Positions 13,001-23,305 of a stretch of 64,000 nt of DNA are shown here, one piece after another (position 1 is the stretch's first letter; each line of letters opens with the position of its first letter). The position numbers and the translations under genes are program-made. Source of the DNA: Amoebophrya sp. A120. Its lineage: Eukaryota; Sar; Dinophyceae; Syndiniales; Amoebophryaceae. Below the pieces are notes generated by a model that searched no databases, had not been told where the DNA came from, and was given only the letters and a program-made list of their open reading frames with translations. The stretch spans positions 2,006,618-2,070,617 of the forward strand of contig CAJINV010000012.1 of assembly GCA_905178155.1 (NCBI GenBank), written 5' to 3'.

Positions 13001-13261
13001 AATTTTCGCTGCGGGGTTGGATTTGGATGTTGTCGCAGATTTGTTCCTCATTTTCGGCTCCAGTATGATCACGGGTTTCACGTCGGAAAAGTACATGTTA
13101 CCGATTTCTTGTGTTGTGTACGTCGCTGTACGCGAAAATTTTTTCTCGTATACTCCGCCCGTGCCTAAACATGTTTTTGCTTCTTTAAAAATTTCGCAAA
13201 AGGTAAAGATCTCGCGAAACCGCGGGTGAAAGTCGTGGCGAACGAAGCAACTTCTCGACAT
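4068..13261 (-). CDS. Large coiled-coil protein (about 2044 aa), 17-18 exons
   Basis: Exons from the 5' end: 12029-13261, 11396-11766, 11072-11130, 10762-10809, 9931-10612, 9721-9776, 9462-9569, 9055-9314, 8965-9021 (possible cassette), 8289-8889, 7969-8065, 7669-7757, 7292-7449, 6760-7136, 6490-6616, 5652-6220, 4506-5525, 4068-4340. Ten gaps are introners; the rest are GT-AG introns (for example 6221-6489, 6617-6759, 7137-7291, 7758-7968, 9315-9461). Removing them gives one open frame of 2045 codons. The N-terminal 700 residues are Ser/Thr/Ala low complexity. Residues about 800-1500 form a long coiled coil (for instance ERERMAAAELRVVHIANVES). The C-terminal part is Gln/Ser/Gly-rich. No motor or catalytic motif is visible. 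A centrosomal, basal-body or other structural role is possible but unproven. The start ATG at 13261 is the first in frame; a later Met near 13100 cannot be excluded. Confidence 0.75.
4341..4505. mobile_element. Introner, F1
   Basis: 165 bp, in the coiled-coil gene. Flanks ACCGC/GCCGA share the central CCG; diverged TSD. Confidence 0.75.
5526..5651. mobile_element. Introner, F1
   Basis: 126 bp, TSD TGGAG on both sides. The shortest complete copy. Confidence 0.9.
7450..7668. mobile_element. Introner, F4
   Basis: 219 bp, TSD TCGAG on both sides. Tips GTGTGCACAACTCC and its inverse. Confidence 0.9.
8066..8288. mobile_element. Introner, F3
   Basis: 223 bp; flanks GTAAC/ATAGC are diverged. Starts TATCCAAGAAAAAAAGTG. 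The frame closes as KRLL-RDDRK. Confidence 0.8.
8965..9021 (-). other. 57-nt possible cassette exon
   Basis: Flanked by CAG (9022-9024) and GTAAG (8960-8964). Encodes 19 in-frame residues (VLNLHPRARLVMHRAMIGM). Skipping it also keeps the frame, since GT at 9054 can pair with AG at 8890. Confidence 0.45.
9570..9720. mobile_element. Introner, F5
   Basis: 151 bp; flanks CCGCA/CGGCA match 4 of 5. Tip GCAATGTAAATTTCC. Confidence 0.85.
9777..9930. mobile_element. Introner, F1
   Basis: 154 bp, TSD AATCT on both sides. Confidence 0.92.
10613..10761. mobile_element. Introner, F1
   Basis: 149 bp, TSD CCTCG on both sides. Nearly perfect inverted-repeat tips. Confidence 0.92.
10810..11071. mobile_element. 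Introner, F2
   Basis: 262 bp, TSD CCCGT on both sides. Leaves a 48-nt exon between it and the previous element. Confidence 0.92.
11131..11395. mobile_element. Introner, F2
   Basis: 265 bp, TSD CGATT on both sides. Confidence 0.92.
11767..12028. mobile_element. Introner, F2
   Basis: 262 bp, TSD CTCGC on both sides. Confidence 0.92.
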
Positions 13262-13528
13262 TTGCTTTTGGCTTTTGCCGACTAGAATCGGCTACTTCAT
13301 CTCTCAAGCTCTGCCTGGCTTCTTCTCTCACGAACACTCAAAGCATAAGCACGAATACGATGTTTGCTATGATTTCTTTCAAACGAAAGTTCTTTAGCTT
13401 TAGCGCGTACAACGATGACACTGCGAACATTGAAGCACAAACTTGCTACTTTGCGTGAAGGCTGCAAAAGCTGGACGATGCGAAAGCAGTGCGATTTCGT
13501 AAAAATGTCTTACTCTTATATCTTATTC

Positions 13529-16500
13529 TCATTTCGACAAATTAATTCGAAATCCTCGAAACATTTTTGTTTCTTCTATGATTTTCAATAACCGCGCACG
13601 CTGCTCAACCTGTGAAAGCAGCAACACTGCTCCACCGACACCCACAAGCGCTACACAACTACTGTACATGAAAGTTTTTCCTAGCAAGAAACTTGGTTTG
13701 TTGCTCATTGCTGATTCACTATTTCTTTCCACCATTCTCTTCTCTACTGAACCCACTTTGTGAGAAGTGTGTTGCCCTTCCGTAGCCACGTCGTCATCAA
13801 CGCCATCCGCACGGTGACCATGCCCGCCCCAGCTAAGCACTTTATTTCTCGCGTTCAAAAAAAACGAGATCCAGTGCAACGTTGTGTAGGGCAAAAACTC
13901 CCAGAAAACGTAGTCGTAGTCCATGAGAAGAGAAGAAAACTTCGTGATGCGCAGCGTGATCGCCTCTACCGTCGTCGGGGGAAGGAAAAGCAGAAAGTTT
14001 TTCTTGTTCCTCCCGTAATGCTGATCGACGATGTGAAAAAACTGGGACTTCGTTTCCCGCTGCTGTGACACCACTTTCAGCAGCTCCCCGATTATCTCCT
14101 TGCGCGCGGTTCGGTGGGGCTTCTCCACCGTATAGCAATCCCCCCACCGGTACCGGGTTTTCTCGTTCGGGTTGCGGAAGCAGAGGTTGAAGATCCGCTG
14201 GTCGTTCGGGCACTTTGGGTCGAAGTCAAACGGACCGAATATTTCGCTGTTGTACAAGGAATGAAAGAGCGCCGCATGGAAAAAGGCGTTCCCGAGACCG
14301 ACCTTGAAGCTGAACCCCTCCATCGCTGTCCTCCGCAGCTCAAAGGAGCAGGCCCGCTGCGTGCGGAACAGGTGCGGGGCCCAGGCGACGAACTCGGTGG
14401 TGGCGTTTTCCAGCGTCGAAAGCGACTCGCAGCAGTTGAATTCGTCTTCGATCCCGAGGTGGTAGCCGATGAACCGCATGCAGTGGACCATCGCGTCTAG
14501 TTCCTTATCGGTGATCTTCGGCAATTCCGCCTCGAGAAACATGATGATCAGGATGATTCCGGAAAAGGCGAGTAGCACCTGGGACAGGTCAAACTGGGAA
14601 AGAGGCTGAAAATCCGCGGAGAACGGGGGATTTTCAATTTGATCATGTGAAGACGAGGTGGCTGCTGCAGCAGGATCAGCACCTTTTATTCCTACTGTTG
14701 TATGAGAATCCACCCCAACATGCTGGTCCTGCTTCTCCAAACGATCCATCTTCACGACCTTTTTCGCATTCTGCTTCAATCTCGCGATTCTCTTGATTCT
14801 CGCCCGGGCCAAGGCGTGCATGTGTCTCACCGCGTAAATGCTCCGCCGACTGGTCGAGAATTTGTCCTGGAGATCGAACCGGAACCAGTCCACGATGGCC
14901 CAGCCGGTATCATTATCCTGTGCAAAAACATGATCGCACTCGTACTGATTTCAGCGAGACAAGTTTCATTTTCAAACTCAACCCTTTGCTCGCCTCTTAT
15001 GGCCTGCGAGTAACTGTCCGACATATACAGCTAAGTAACTGTCCGACATATACAGCTACATTTTCAAATTCAAGCTAAATCAGCATCACAAATTCCGTTT
15101 GTCATGCTGAGCTAAAAATTTGTGTTGCAATACTAGCTACGAGCACGACATTACTTTTGCAGTTCATAATCCTGGTACCGCTTCAGAGCCGTCTCCGGAG
15201 ACTGGGCGTACCCCGTGTGATACAGAACTTCCGCGAACCGCCCGATGCAGAACCCAACCAGTAACGCCGGGCCGAGGCCGATCGCCCACGCCGCGAGGTG
15301 CTTCAGCCACAGCTGCTGCCCGAGCTTCACTTTCGCGAAGTCCACCCAAGGTGGCTCGGGGAGCTGAGACTCGGAAAGAAAGTCGGGTGGAGGGGAACAA
15401 TTGCTTCCGCCTGCGCCGGCGGGACAGCTTGAAGCAGAAGATGGTGCGTTTTTCATCGTATTTCCCTCTTGATGCTCGCTCGTTGTTCCGGTAGTTGCAT
15501 CTTTATTTTCTCCACTTCGAGTTCGATTCATTCTCGCAAAAATGTGCTCCTCGTGCAACTTGGTCACTGGACTGCCGCGGACGTGCGCCGTTCTCCCTGG
15601 TCCACCCGTTGCTGTGGCGGTGTTGTTCCAAAGATCGGCCCCCGCGTCATTTTCTGCAACTACACGATCCCCAGCTCTTTTCCCTGTATTTACCGAGCTT
15701 CTGTTCTTGCTTCCCCGCCAGTCGTAGGGGATGGTCTTGGGCGAATTCACGGCTGACTTCCGCCCCCCGCCCTGACACGAGCTCGAGTTCTGCGGACTCC
15801 GGGACCCACCGGAACTGCCCGCGCGACTACGGCTGCTGGCTGAGCTGCGTCGCGACTGGATGTGATTACCGTAGTTCGCCTCGTTGCGAAACTGATCGGC
15901 TGGTACGATGACAGGATGTAGAGGTGGATTGTTGATGTCGTTGACAGCAGCAGCTGTTGTGTGGTTGTTTTCGAGGTTGATTCCATTAGTTCCTTGCTCG
16001 ACTACACCAACGTTCGTTTGCAGCTCGTCCCGTATTAGGACCACCTCGCCGCCATGAACATTATTTCTGTCGTGATAATTTGCGAAGTGGTAAGCTGGAG
16101 GGCCTGAAGTGGTGCCACCACCTACGAGTTTGTTCGGAAACTTCGTTTGCGCGGCGTAGCCACCGCCCACCCGTGTTTCTCCGTGCTCTTCGTCGTCCGA
16201 GCTGGTATTCTCGCCCGAAGAACTGTTTCCGTCTGGTATCCCGTGTAAAAACGTTCCCACCCCGTAGCTGTGATACAAATCTGCTTGCTCAAAATGTTTC
16301 TCGTCATGCGGAGCCCCATGCGAGGCATTTCCTAGTCGTTATCAAAGGAGCAAGTGAATCACTTTCAAAAGAATCATAGGGTCGAAAAAAAAAAAATTCG
16401 GAGCGTCCCCAACTTCCGTAGCGCCTGCAGCTTTTTTCCCCGCGCCAGACACAGCTGGTCGGTAGATTGCAGTGGGCGAATGCTTGAGAAGGCTACGACC

Positions 16501-18076
16501 AAAAGCCCCAGGCGTCGCATTTTGGTAAGGAGAAGGCTGCGAGATGTAGTGCGCAGAAGATGCCATAGAAGATACCCCAAGACCAGCCCCAAAGCATCAT
16601 ACCGTGGTGCATAATGCTACCCCGCATGGTGCTACTGGCGCACTATTCTTACTTTTGCCCTACTCTACTGTTACCAAGTGGCAGAAGTGGAACAGTGGAG
16701 GTGTAATCACTTGAGATGAGCAGCCTGTTTCAGACGAAAAAAAGCCAAACCCACTTGATATCTGCTAGGGTGATTTGACGCGAAAAAGACGTGTTTCGGG
16801 CATCAATTTGATGCCAAAAATCGCGGCTTTTTGCAGGGGTGATTCAAGCAGATTCGAAGCGGGAGGAGTCAAATGAATCATAGGGCTAATTGATAGCTAC
16901 AAAACGCAAGGTGATTACACCTCTTTTTTTGCTTCGAAAAAGATGAATTTTTGGCAAAAGTTGAGCTTTTTTCAGAAAATCCGACACCCTCGGGACGCTA
17001 CGCCCGACGGTATGGAGGTGTAATCACTTCATTTTTATGGTGTCGCTTTTCCTATCTTTAGCAATGGGCTTGTGCTTGGTATTTTGGGTTGCGAATGCTT
17101 CCCCCGAGTTGTTTGCAAGCTATTCAGGCGCGATGGCCCCAGCGTCCACTCATGGCCATTGCGTTCGTCCCCCGTAGCCACCAACCAAATAGCGCAAACC
17201 TTATCGAGAAAGGCGCGACCTTCCTGAGGAGCGTCGCTGTGTCTCAGGTTATTTGGTTGTATATATTGGGCGCTTCCTTATGCGTGCGAGCCGGGCCATG
17301 CACTGCGGTACTTGGAAAGTTTTTTTTTTCCGTATGGTGATTCATTTGTAAGGTGATTCATTTACCCCTGTGATAGTCGTGTTTTGAAATTTGTAATGCT
17401 CCATCAATCAGCACGATAGGCTACATTTGTGATGCTGCTGAACGAGCAAAACCGGACAACTACCCCACGAGGCCAAGCTTGTCATGCGCAACATCAGCCT
17501 AAGCTTGTTGATTTGTCTAGCAGATTTCCCTTCTTGACTATGGGGATGGGCGGGGACCTTTTTCCTCAGGATATCTGGGGACAGGATTTTTGTTCGCGTG
17601 TACGGCTCGTAGCTGCTTGTCCGCGACGCCGCGGCGGTCATCGCGATCTGTTGGTCTTCCCGCTGTGACAACTCGTCATGAGGATTTATTTGTTCGTTCT
17701 CGACGTTATTTTCCTCGGGTAAGGAATTCAAAGTGGATCTCCGGTCAAAAATATTCTGGTCCTCCACACGACAACTAGACGGCCGTCGTAGACTCTCCGC
17801 GATCCGGCCGGGTGTGATGCAGCAAGCGCTCGAACGGCGGGACAGAACTTCGAGCCCACAGTCGTCCAGCAGAGCGTCGCCCCGTTCCAGCCCGTTTTTT
17901 TCCACCATCCTTGCCCAAACGCCCGTTGGGTCGTAGGGCGCGACCTGGGAAAGCGACTGTCGTTGGTCCCATTCGTGTTTCCGGCGTCTGACGTTTTCCT
18001 CGTAATTCTTCCGCGCCGCAATAAAGGCGTGCTTATTCAAAAGCAGGGACGAGGAGGAGGGGGAGGTAGTGGACAT
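13529..18076 (-). CDS. MpaB/DUF2236-type oxygenase-like membrane protein
   Basis: Three exons (17574-18076, 15169-16236, 13529-14913) separated by two introners join into 981 aa. The N-terminal 450 residues are Ser/Asn/Gly low complexity. The conserved part begins near residue 470 with a hydrophobic segment (LAAWAIGLGPALLVGFCIGR), then RRSIYAVRHMHALARA near 545, a second hydrophobic stretch (VLLAFSGIILIIMFL), and MRFIGYHLGIEDEFN near 660. The xVRxMHAxxR motif followed by (W/M)RxxGYxLGIxxE is the hallmark of the DUF2236 family (MpaB, rubber-oxygenase-like, haem-binding). A C-terminal hydrophobic helix (SSCVALVGVGGAVLLL) suggests a membrane anchor. The exon 1/2 join (S-P-D-G-N) crosses a 1.3-kb introner with a second element inside it. 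Substrate unknown; family call from motif memory only. Confidence 0.65.
14914..15168. mobile_element. Introner, F1, with internal tandem duplication
   Basis: 255 bp; flanks ATCAT/ATCCT match 4 of 5. Splits the MpaB-like domain. Enlarged by a 25-bp tandem repeat inside. Confidence 0.85.
15009..15058. repeat. 25-bp perfect tandem duplication
   Basis: Two adjacent identical copies of a unit beginning AGTAACTGTCCGACATATAC, inside an introner. A recent slippage or repair event. Confidence 0.85.
16237..17573. mobile_element. Introner, F6, enlarged by a nested element
   Basis: 1337 bp, TSD TCTGG on both sides. Outer parts match the F6 copy at 43543 (left tip CCCGTGTAAAAACGTTCCC; right tip ACCTTTTTCCTCAGGATA). 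Confidence 0.85.
16340..17375. mobile_element. Introner-type element nested inside an introner
   Basis: 1036 bp with tips TATCAAAGGAGCAAGTGAAT and an inverse ending GTGATTCATTTACCCCTGTGATA (last 20 shown as ATTCATTTACCCCTGTGATA), flanked by TSD GTCGT on both sides. Contains further GGTGTAATCAC/GTGATTACACC motifs and no convincing ORF. Confidence 0.8.
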
Positions 18077-18649
18077 ATGTTTAGATGTAGATTTACTGAT
18101 TAAAACAGAACAGAACTGCGTGAAAAAGAGACCTACTTCTCCATTTTTCAGATCACGACAGCAAGTTTCAGTTTTGCTGCAAAGAGTAGACGGGCAACGG
18201 TCATGATTGGGCAGGCAGCAGAGGATTCGTCCTAGACAAAGCACAAGAGAATAGCTTTGTCGACTTTCAACTTCAAGCGGAAAATTCAATCTCAAGTCAG
18301 TAAGTTTTAAATACATGTTCTGCTCCTCGAAAGCGAAACAACCAAGAAGATCTAGATCTTATCGTCACCCCATTACTTCTTCTTTATTCAGGTCCGTTTT
18401 CACCACCTTCCACCGAAATGACACAGATACACGAACAAGAACACCATGGCAGAAGCCAAACCAGAAAAATCCAGGCTGCATGGAATACCTTCTACTGACG
18501 AAACAGTCCACGTACGTCGTCCCGCAGGCCTTTAACTCTTTAACTCTTCTTGCAGCGAAAAATAAGTAGGCTGGATATGACGACCAGCCTCGTTGTAACG
18601 TAGGTTCGAAACACAAATAGAGCTTTGGGGATGAAGTACTTAGTTATCC

Positions 18650-21600
18650 TTAATATCCGTCATAATGCAGACTCCGATACAGGAACCCGCGCACGTGCGC
18701 GTTCCTTGCGGTGTGAAGCAAGATCGGAAAATCCGGTGGGTTCGAAAATGTTTCTTCCACCACTAATCCCTTGTACTCGATCAGGTTTCGCAAAATCGAA
18801 TCACTGACACGATCGCGGACCAGGATGAGGACGTACTTGTACTTGCGGATAATGTTTTTCTCCACCTCCTGCGATTTCTCATGCATGTGCCCACGAAGTG
18901 GAAGTGAACCTTGTTTCTCCACCTTCTCGTTGTCAACATCATCATCATCTTCATGCGCACTAGTAGTTTTCCACCGCCCAACGTCGGCGCTTTCCAACAT
19001 CGTCTTGATTTTCATGCGCAGGATGTCGATCGCCTTTGGCAAAGCCGTCGGACACACCTGGGGGAGATTCAGGATGAGGAGCGGAGCGGGTGCTGTAGAT
19101 TTTGTGGTTGTTCGTGCGTGTGCCCCCCAGGTCGAGATTGGGGATGAGGAAGAGCTGCGCTCTTGTTCTCGTACTGCAGCCTTCTGCATCGCGTAGATCC
19201 GTCGCGGACCTTGTCTGGTGTTTTTCCGAGAATTTATTCTCTCGTCAGCACCTCCTCCTCCTCCCACTGTAGCAGAAAACGTTCTCTCATCCAATCGCGC
19301 CTCCAAATGCTGATGCAGTCTCTCGGTGACAGCGCGGTGCAGACGGGCTTCATCTGGGACTGGCTCAAGATGGTCTTCGTCTTGTTGGTTCTTCTCTTCT
19401 TGAGAATCTGTGTTGCGGCACTGTGTTGTACCATCAGATGACCCCGTGCTGCTCGCATTTCGACCCGGCTCTCGCTCATCTTCCTCCACGCTTTGGATTT
19501 GGTGCCGGTCCACGTTCTGAAGCGGGTCGTCGCGCCCCCGCTCAAGAGTACAACTACCTTTTTGTTTACGACCACTTGGGATATGATCGCCGCCAACAGC
19601 AGCAGCTACATCTTCAGCGGTTCTTCTTGCTGTGGCCCCTTTCTGTTTTTCCAACATTGCATCGCTCACAAATGACCCAGCTGCTCCACTCCCATACAGA
19701 TCGATGTGGGAAATCAGGTCTTGTTTCAAATATCTTTCGTTTAACGCTGTCCTCACGTCCCGCAACGAGTAGTCCCAGTCCAGAATGGAAAAGTTTTTAT
19801 CTCTGAAACTCGTGGAAAACGTACCGGATTCTTCTGTGAGAACGATACAAGATGACGCAGATGTCCTCGACAAAGGTGGCGATGCTGTGCTGGTATCGTT
19901 CTGCTCCTCCTCCGCCAACTTGCAACTGCTAGCGCTAACATTTTCATCAACTTGCAGTCGTAAAACCGAATCAACCAGTTCCTGGTACTCCGCTTTTGAT
20001 TTGTGCAGATTCTGGGCTAAGCTTGAAATCGGCTGCAGCGTGTCCGCGTCGAGGACGAGAAGGTCTTCATCGGCGCCGTAAGCTGTGGAGGACCCCGAAG
20101 TGGAAGTTGTGGACGAGGCTTCAATTTGTGCAGATGTAGTTGGTCTGCTGCTTGTGCTTCGGCTTGTTCCCACCACTTGCATGTTCTGGAGCCGTCGCGA
20201 AGGGTCTTCGCGGCGAATGACGAAATACTTCAGAGAGTTGCTGTCATTTGTCATGCGGGAATTATTCATATTCAGCTGATCAACATTCTCCTGCGAGAGG
20301 ACTTTGGAAATCGCTCTCAAAATGAAGTTGTTTTGCATGTTCACCGTTTTCAGCACTTCCTTCTTCATCGCCGCGGTCTTCGCCCGGTTCTTCATCTCCC
20401 GATGTGCTTTTTCGAGTTCTGGATCGCCGTAGCCGGGTGGTGGATCACGCTGAGAAGATGAAGATGTACTCTTCCCGGCGGTTTCCATCATGATCCGCAT
20501 GGCCTCAGACATTTTCAGATAGTATTCGTCTTCCGCGCTGAAGGTAGTTGCGCCAGCGGATGACGAGGTAGAAGTCTGCTGGTCGCCCAGGCTGTTCTCT
20601 AGCTGCCGTTGCCCAAGCTGCTCGGGTCCGGGTAACGTGAAGGAAACGACGCAAACAGGCCCGAAAACGTCCGCAAATACCCCTGGCAAGCCGTCCGCTT
20701 CGCCATGTAGCAGGCGGAAGAACTTTTGTTTTCTTGTTTGTTCGGCAAGATAATTTCTTGAAGACAACTGCGCGGTTGAAACACGATCAGACGACGTCGC
20801 AACTGTATGATCTGAATTCTCCAACATGGTCCACCTGACGCATGATGACGCTACCGCCTTCTCCCGGTGCTTCAAAGCGCGGAGGACTCTGCCCTGGTAC
20901 CAGGAATCCGAATGTTCGACATCGATGTTGATGTTCTGGGTCAGCATGTGCCCAAAGACCTGCAGGACGGACTTCTGGTCCGGGTTGACAAACGCGATCC
21001 CGAGGGGCCGGTTGCCGGCAGAAGAGTACACATTCGCGATTTTGTTGTTGAAGTACTTGGAGTTGGTGATGTTGTTCAGCCGATGGGGGTCGAGGTGGAT
21101 AGAAGAAGAGCTAGTTGTTGAGCCGGAACCGAAAACATCGTCTTGCCCAACTACGTTTTCGTGCACCAATTTCCCCCGTACCTCCCCCACATTCGCTACG
21201 TCTCGTGTGTAGATCCAGGGAAAGCCTTGTGGAATGAAAAATCGCCAACATTGCCGTGAGTTTGTAATGCGCATGCGCATGGCGTTCAGGTAAACGAAAG
21301 GTAAAACATAAAGAAGAGCGCACTGGAGAAGTGCGTGTAAGTATTCCAGAATTTCGCTGTACGCATTACAAAGAAACATCCTACAAATAGGTAATTTTAC
21401 ATCCCATACCCCCCGCCGTATTCTCCTCACCGCTTCTTCCGCGTCAAATTTCAAGCGGATAGACAGACGAGTCGCTGGGGAAGTAGAGGTTGGGGCTGGC
21501 CGCGAAAAACGGGCATGAAAGTCATCGTCGACCGCACGGAGAGCACGACGTGAAGATGTTGATGCGGAAGTTCTGCCCGTTTTCCTACCAGCCGTGTAGT

Positions 21601-21835
21601 TTGGCTTTTCGATATGATTTTGCGAAGATCTTGTGGAAGCAAAAATTTTCTTGCTTCTTTCGACCAATTTTGCTCGAAGCTTCTCCTGTTGATTCGCTCC
21701 CCCATGATGATGAAACGATGTTCTGCTGCTGCCTACTGCGCCGGTCGATGTTTTGGCCGTGGTGCTTTGCGCGACAGACGATGACGCTGCACGACCAACA
21801 GCTGCAACTGCAACTCCTCCACCTGCTGCGGACAT
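18650..21835 (-). CDS. RlmI-type SAM-dependent methyltransferase-like protein
   Basis: An ORF of 1061 codons. Matches to the RlmI/YccW class of 23S rRNA cytosine-C5 methyltransferases, from memory of that family: EEAVRRIRRG followed after a spacer by FPWIYTRDV (PUA-like N-terminus, RxxP/GxPW), HREKAV, and FRLLHGEADGLPG (typical Y/F-R-L-x-x-x-E-x-DGLPG). A Gly-rich LYGSGAAGSF may be the SAM loop, and the C-terminus PPDFPILLHTARNAHVRGF matches the DHPxL...YLKGL end. Long Ser/Thr/Glu-rich insertions separate these blocks. RRIRRG and FPW should be contiguous, so 21227-21408 probably is an in-frame intron or exonised introner. Canonical catalytic cysteines were not identified, so activity is uncertain. 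The 5' end could carry an organelle-targeting sequence (Ala/Ser/Arg-rich). Confidence 0.55.
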   Translation of the reverse strand: MSAAGGGVAVAAVGRAASSSVAQSTTAKTSTGAVGSSRTSFHHHGGANQQEKLRAKLVERSKKIFASTRSSQNHIEKPNYTAGRKTGRTSASTSSRRALRAVDDDFHARFSRPAPTSTSPATRLSIRLKFDAEEAVRRIRRGVWDVKLPICRMFLCNAYSEILEYLHALLQCALLYVLPFVYLNAMRMRITNSRQCWRFFIPQGFPWIYTRDVANVGEVRGKLVHENVVGQDDVFGSGSTTSSSSIHLDPHRLNNITNSKYFNNKIANVYSSAGNRPLGIAFVNPDQKSVLQVFGHMLTQNINIDVEHSDSWYQGRVLRALKHREKAVASSCVRWTMLENSDHTVATSSDRVSTAQLSSRNYLAEQTRKQKFFRLLHGEADGLPGVFADVFGPVCVVSFTLPGPEQLGQRQLENSLGDQQTSTSSSAGATTFSAEDEYYLKMSEAMRIMMETAGKSTSSSSQRDPPPGYGDPELEKAHREMKNRAKTAAMKKEVLKTVNMQNNFILRAISKVLSQENVDQLNMNNSRMTNDSNSLKYFVIRREDPSRRLQNMQVVGTSRSTSSRPTTSAQIEASSTTSTSGSSTAYGADEDLLVLDADTLQPISSLAQNLHKSKAEYQELVDSVLRLQVDENVSASSCKLAEEEQNDTSTASPPLSRTSASSCIVLTEESGTFSTSFRDKNFSILDWDYSLRDVRTALNERYLKQDLISHIDLYGSGAAGSFVSDAMLEKQKGATARRTAEDVAAAVGGDHIPSGRKQKGSCTLERGRDDPLQNVDRHQIQSVEEDEREPGRNASSTGSSDGTTQCRNTDSQEEKNQQDEDHLEPVPDEARLHRAVTERLHQHLEARLDERTFSATVGGGGGADERINSRKNTRQGPRRIYAMQKAAVREQERSSSSSPISTWGAHARTTTKSTAPAPLLILNLPQVCPTALPKAIDILRMKIKTMLESADVGRWKTTSAHEDDDDVDNEKVEKQGSLPLRGHMHEKSQEVEKNIIRKYKYVLILVRDRVSDSILRNLIEYKGLVVEETFSNPPDFPILLHTARNAHVRGFLYRSLHYDGY
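21227..21408. mobile_element. Decayed or exonised introner in the methyltransferase-like ORF
   Basis: Right tip ATTTTACATCCCATA; left tip TTGTGGAATGAAAAAT is an imperfect inverse. Interior has TTTGTAATGCG and GCATTACAAAG as in other introners. It is open in frame and interrupts the expected RRG-FPW join. Confidence 0.5.
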
Positions 21836-22900
21836 TCTGTTTTGTACCTAAATTTGGTTTTCGTTTTGGTGTGTGCCCAACTAGTACACAGGAGATGCTT
21901 AATATAGTCAGGAAGAAGGACAACGAGAACAACTACGACGACAACATTGACGCTATTTCTAGCATAATATCACATTGCGCGAAAACTCGATAATTGCTGT
22001 GCAACGCTGCAACCTATAATATTTTTTTTTTTGGATCCTTTCTTGTGAAAATGTACCGACTTGAACTTGCTTAGGGGACGAAGGGCAGACAATATTTGTT
22101 CCCCGAAATACACAGATCTAGATCTACACGAAACGGATCTTTGCGAGGACGCGCGGTGATTCGATCGAACTTCGAGACTCGTGGTTGACGACGACGCGAT
22201 GTTGCCGTTGTCCAAGGTCACGGAAAGTATCATCAAGCAGTTCCAAAATAAAAAAAGCACAACCATTGACAAGATAGACGGTAGCTTGACAGGATCAGCC
22301 AGTTGGTGTCAATGCGCTGTCGTGTCAGCTCAACGCGTGTCGCCACGAGGTGTACTTCTCTGTCCTATATTCTTTTAAGAAGATGTAGCGGCATGCCACC
22401 CATGGCTCTGGAAGATGAACAACGAAATGGAGAGGAAAAGTCAAGGGCTTTATACTCATGTTTCCCGGCTGCTTGTTACTCCTTCGTGCCTGGTGTTTTT
22501 CATTGCCGATCTGTATCTATTGCTTGCACGCACCATACATTTAAGAAGTAGCGGCTCACTCGATTTATTATCTCCTTTTTATGAACAACAAAAAGAACCA
22601 ATACCAGAGCATATGAAAGACGAAAAACATACAAATCATTTCATATGAATCTTTTGAGGATCGACTTCTCAGCGAAACCTTTCGCGAAAAAATATATATA
22701 ATGCAAGTCGCAGACGCTTTACCTTTACGTACGAGCAAAGAAAAGAAAATAAAATAAATAAACCGTGCACAAAAAGGCATAGATATACTTTACTAGCAGA
22801 CCGAAAAATCAATCGCATGCCTTCTTCTTCTAAATTCGAAGAAATGCTTTCACTCTTCGCGCATTGTTGTTCAATGTGGTAGCGCAGGGAGCTACGTGCC
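21836..22900. other. Intergenic region, nothing recognised
   Basis: AT-rich, with only short ORFs lacking domains. It is upstream of the methyltransferase-like gene, so its promoter and 5' untranslated region should lie here, but no motif stands out. Confidence 0.4.
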
Positions 22901-23305
22901 CTAGACGCTCCGGTCGCTGGGGCTAGGTGAATGACTGGCCAGCGAAGTGGGTGGGGTTGAAGGAGTCATCGTGGAATCAGAGTGGCTGTGTGCACTTGCA
23001 AGTACTCGTGGAATCAGAGTGGCTCTTGCAAGGTGAATGTCATGACTGGCCACGCGCTCGTGGTAGGTAATAGGTAGCAGGCTTTCGACACTCACAACTA
23101 GGGAGCTTAGCATGTTTTCGATCCTCTCGCTTGATTGCACAAGCTTGTCGCTTCGCGACCTCAACTCACTCCCGATGGTCCTGACTTCGTTGAGGACCTC
23201 GGCGATCTCGGGAGCGCTTTTGGAGATGAAGGACTCGGGCGGCGATCTGTGGAAGCACGTGTGGATATGGCGAGTAGAATATACGCAGCTAACATACCTC
23301 AGCAT
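22901..23305 (-). CDS. Possible small coiled-coil gene, hypothetical
   Basis: A 134-codon ORF. Residues after 25 read as a short coiled coil (SELRSRSDKLVQSSERIENM) with a Ser/Pro/His-rich tail. The first codons contain GTATGTTAG and end CTTCCACAG, so a 51-bp GT-AG intron (about 23246-23296) may remove residues 4-20. A 17-bp motif, GTGGAATCAGAGTGGCT, is repeated 38 bp apart inside it. Upstream sequence to 23649 (containing ASTLLQRIPAQP) may belong to the same gene and resembles STLLQMQIAEGF in the small gene at 24460. Not recognised; could be a decayed duplicate. Confidence 0.3.
   Translation of the reverse strand: MLRYVSCVYSTRHIHTCFHRSPPESFISKSAPEIAEVLNEVRTIGSELRSRSDKLVQSSERIENMLSSLVVSVESLLPITYHERVASHDIHLARATLIPRVLASAHSHSDSTMTPSTPPTSLASHSPSPSDRSV

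Noticed and set aside
17089-17340. 83-aa plus-strand ORF
   Set aside because: Lies inside the nested element of the MpaB-like gene intron and has no recognisable transposase or other domain.
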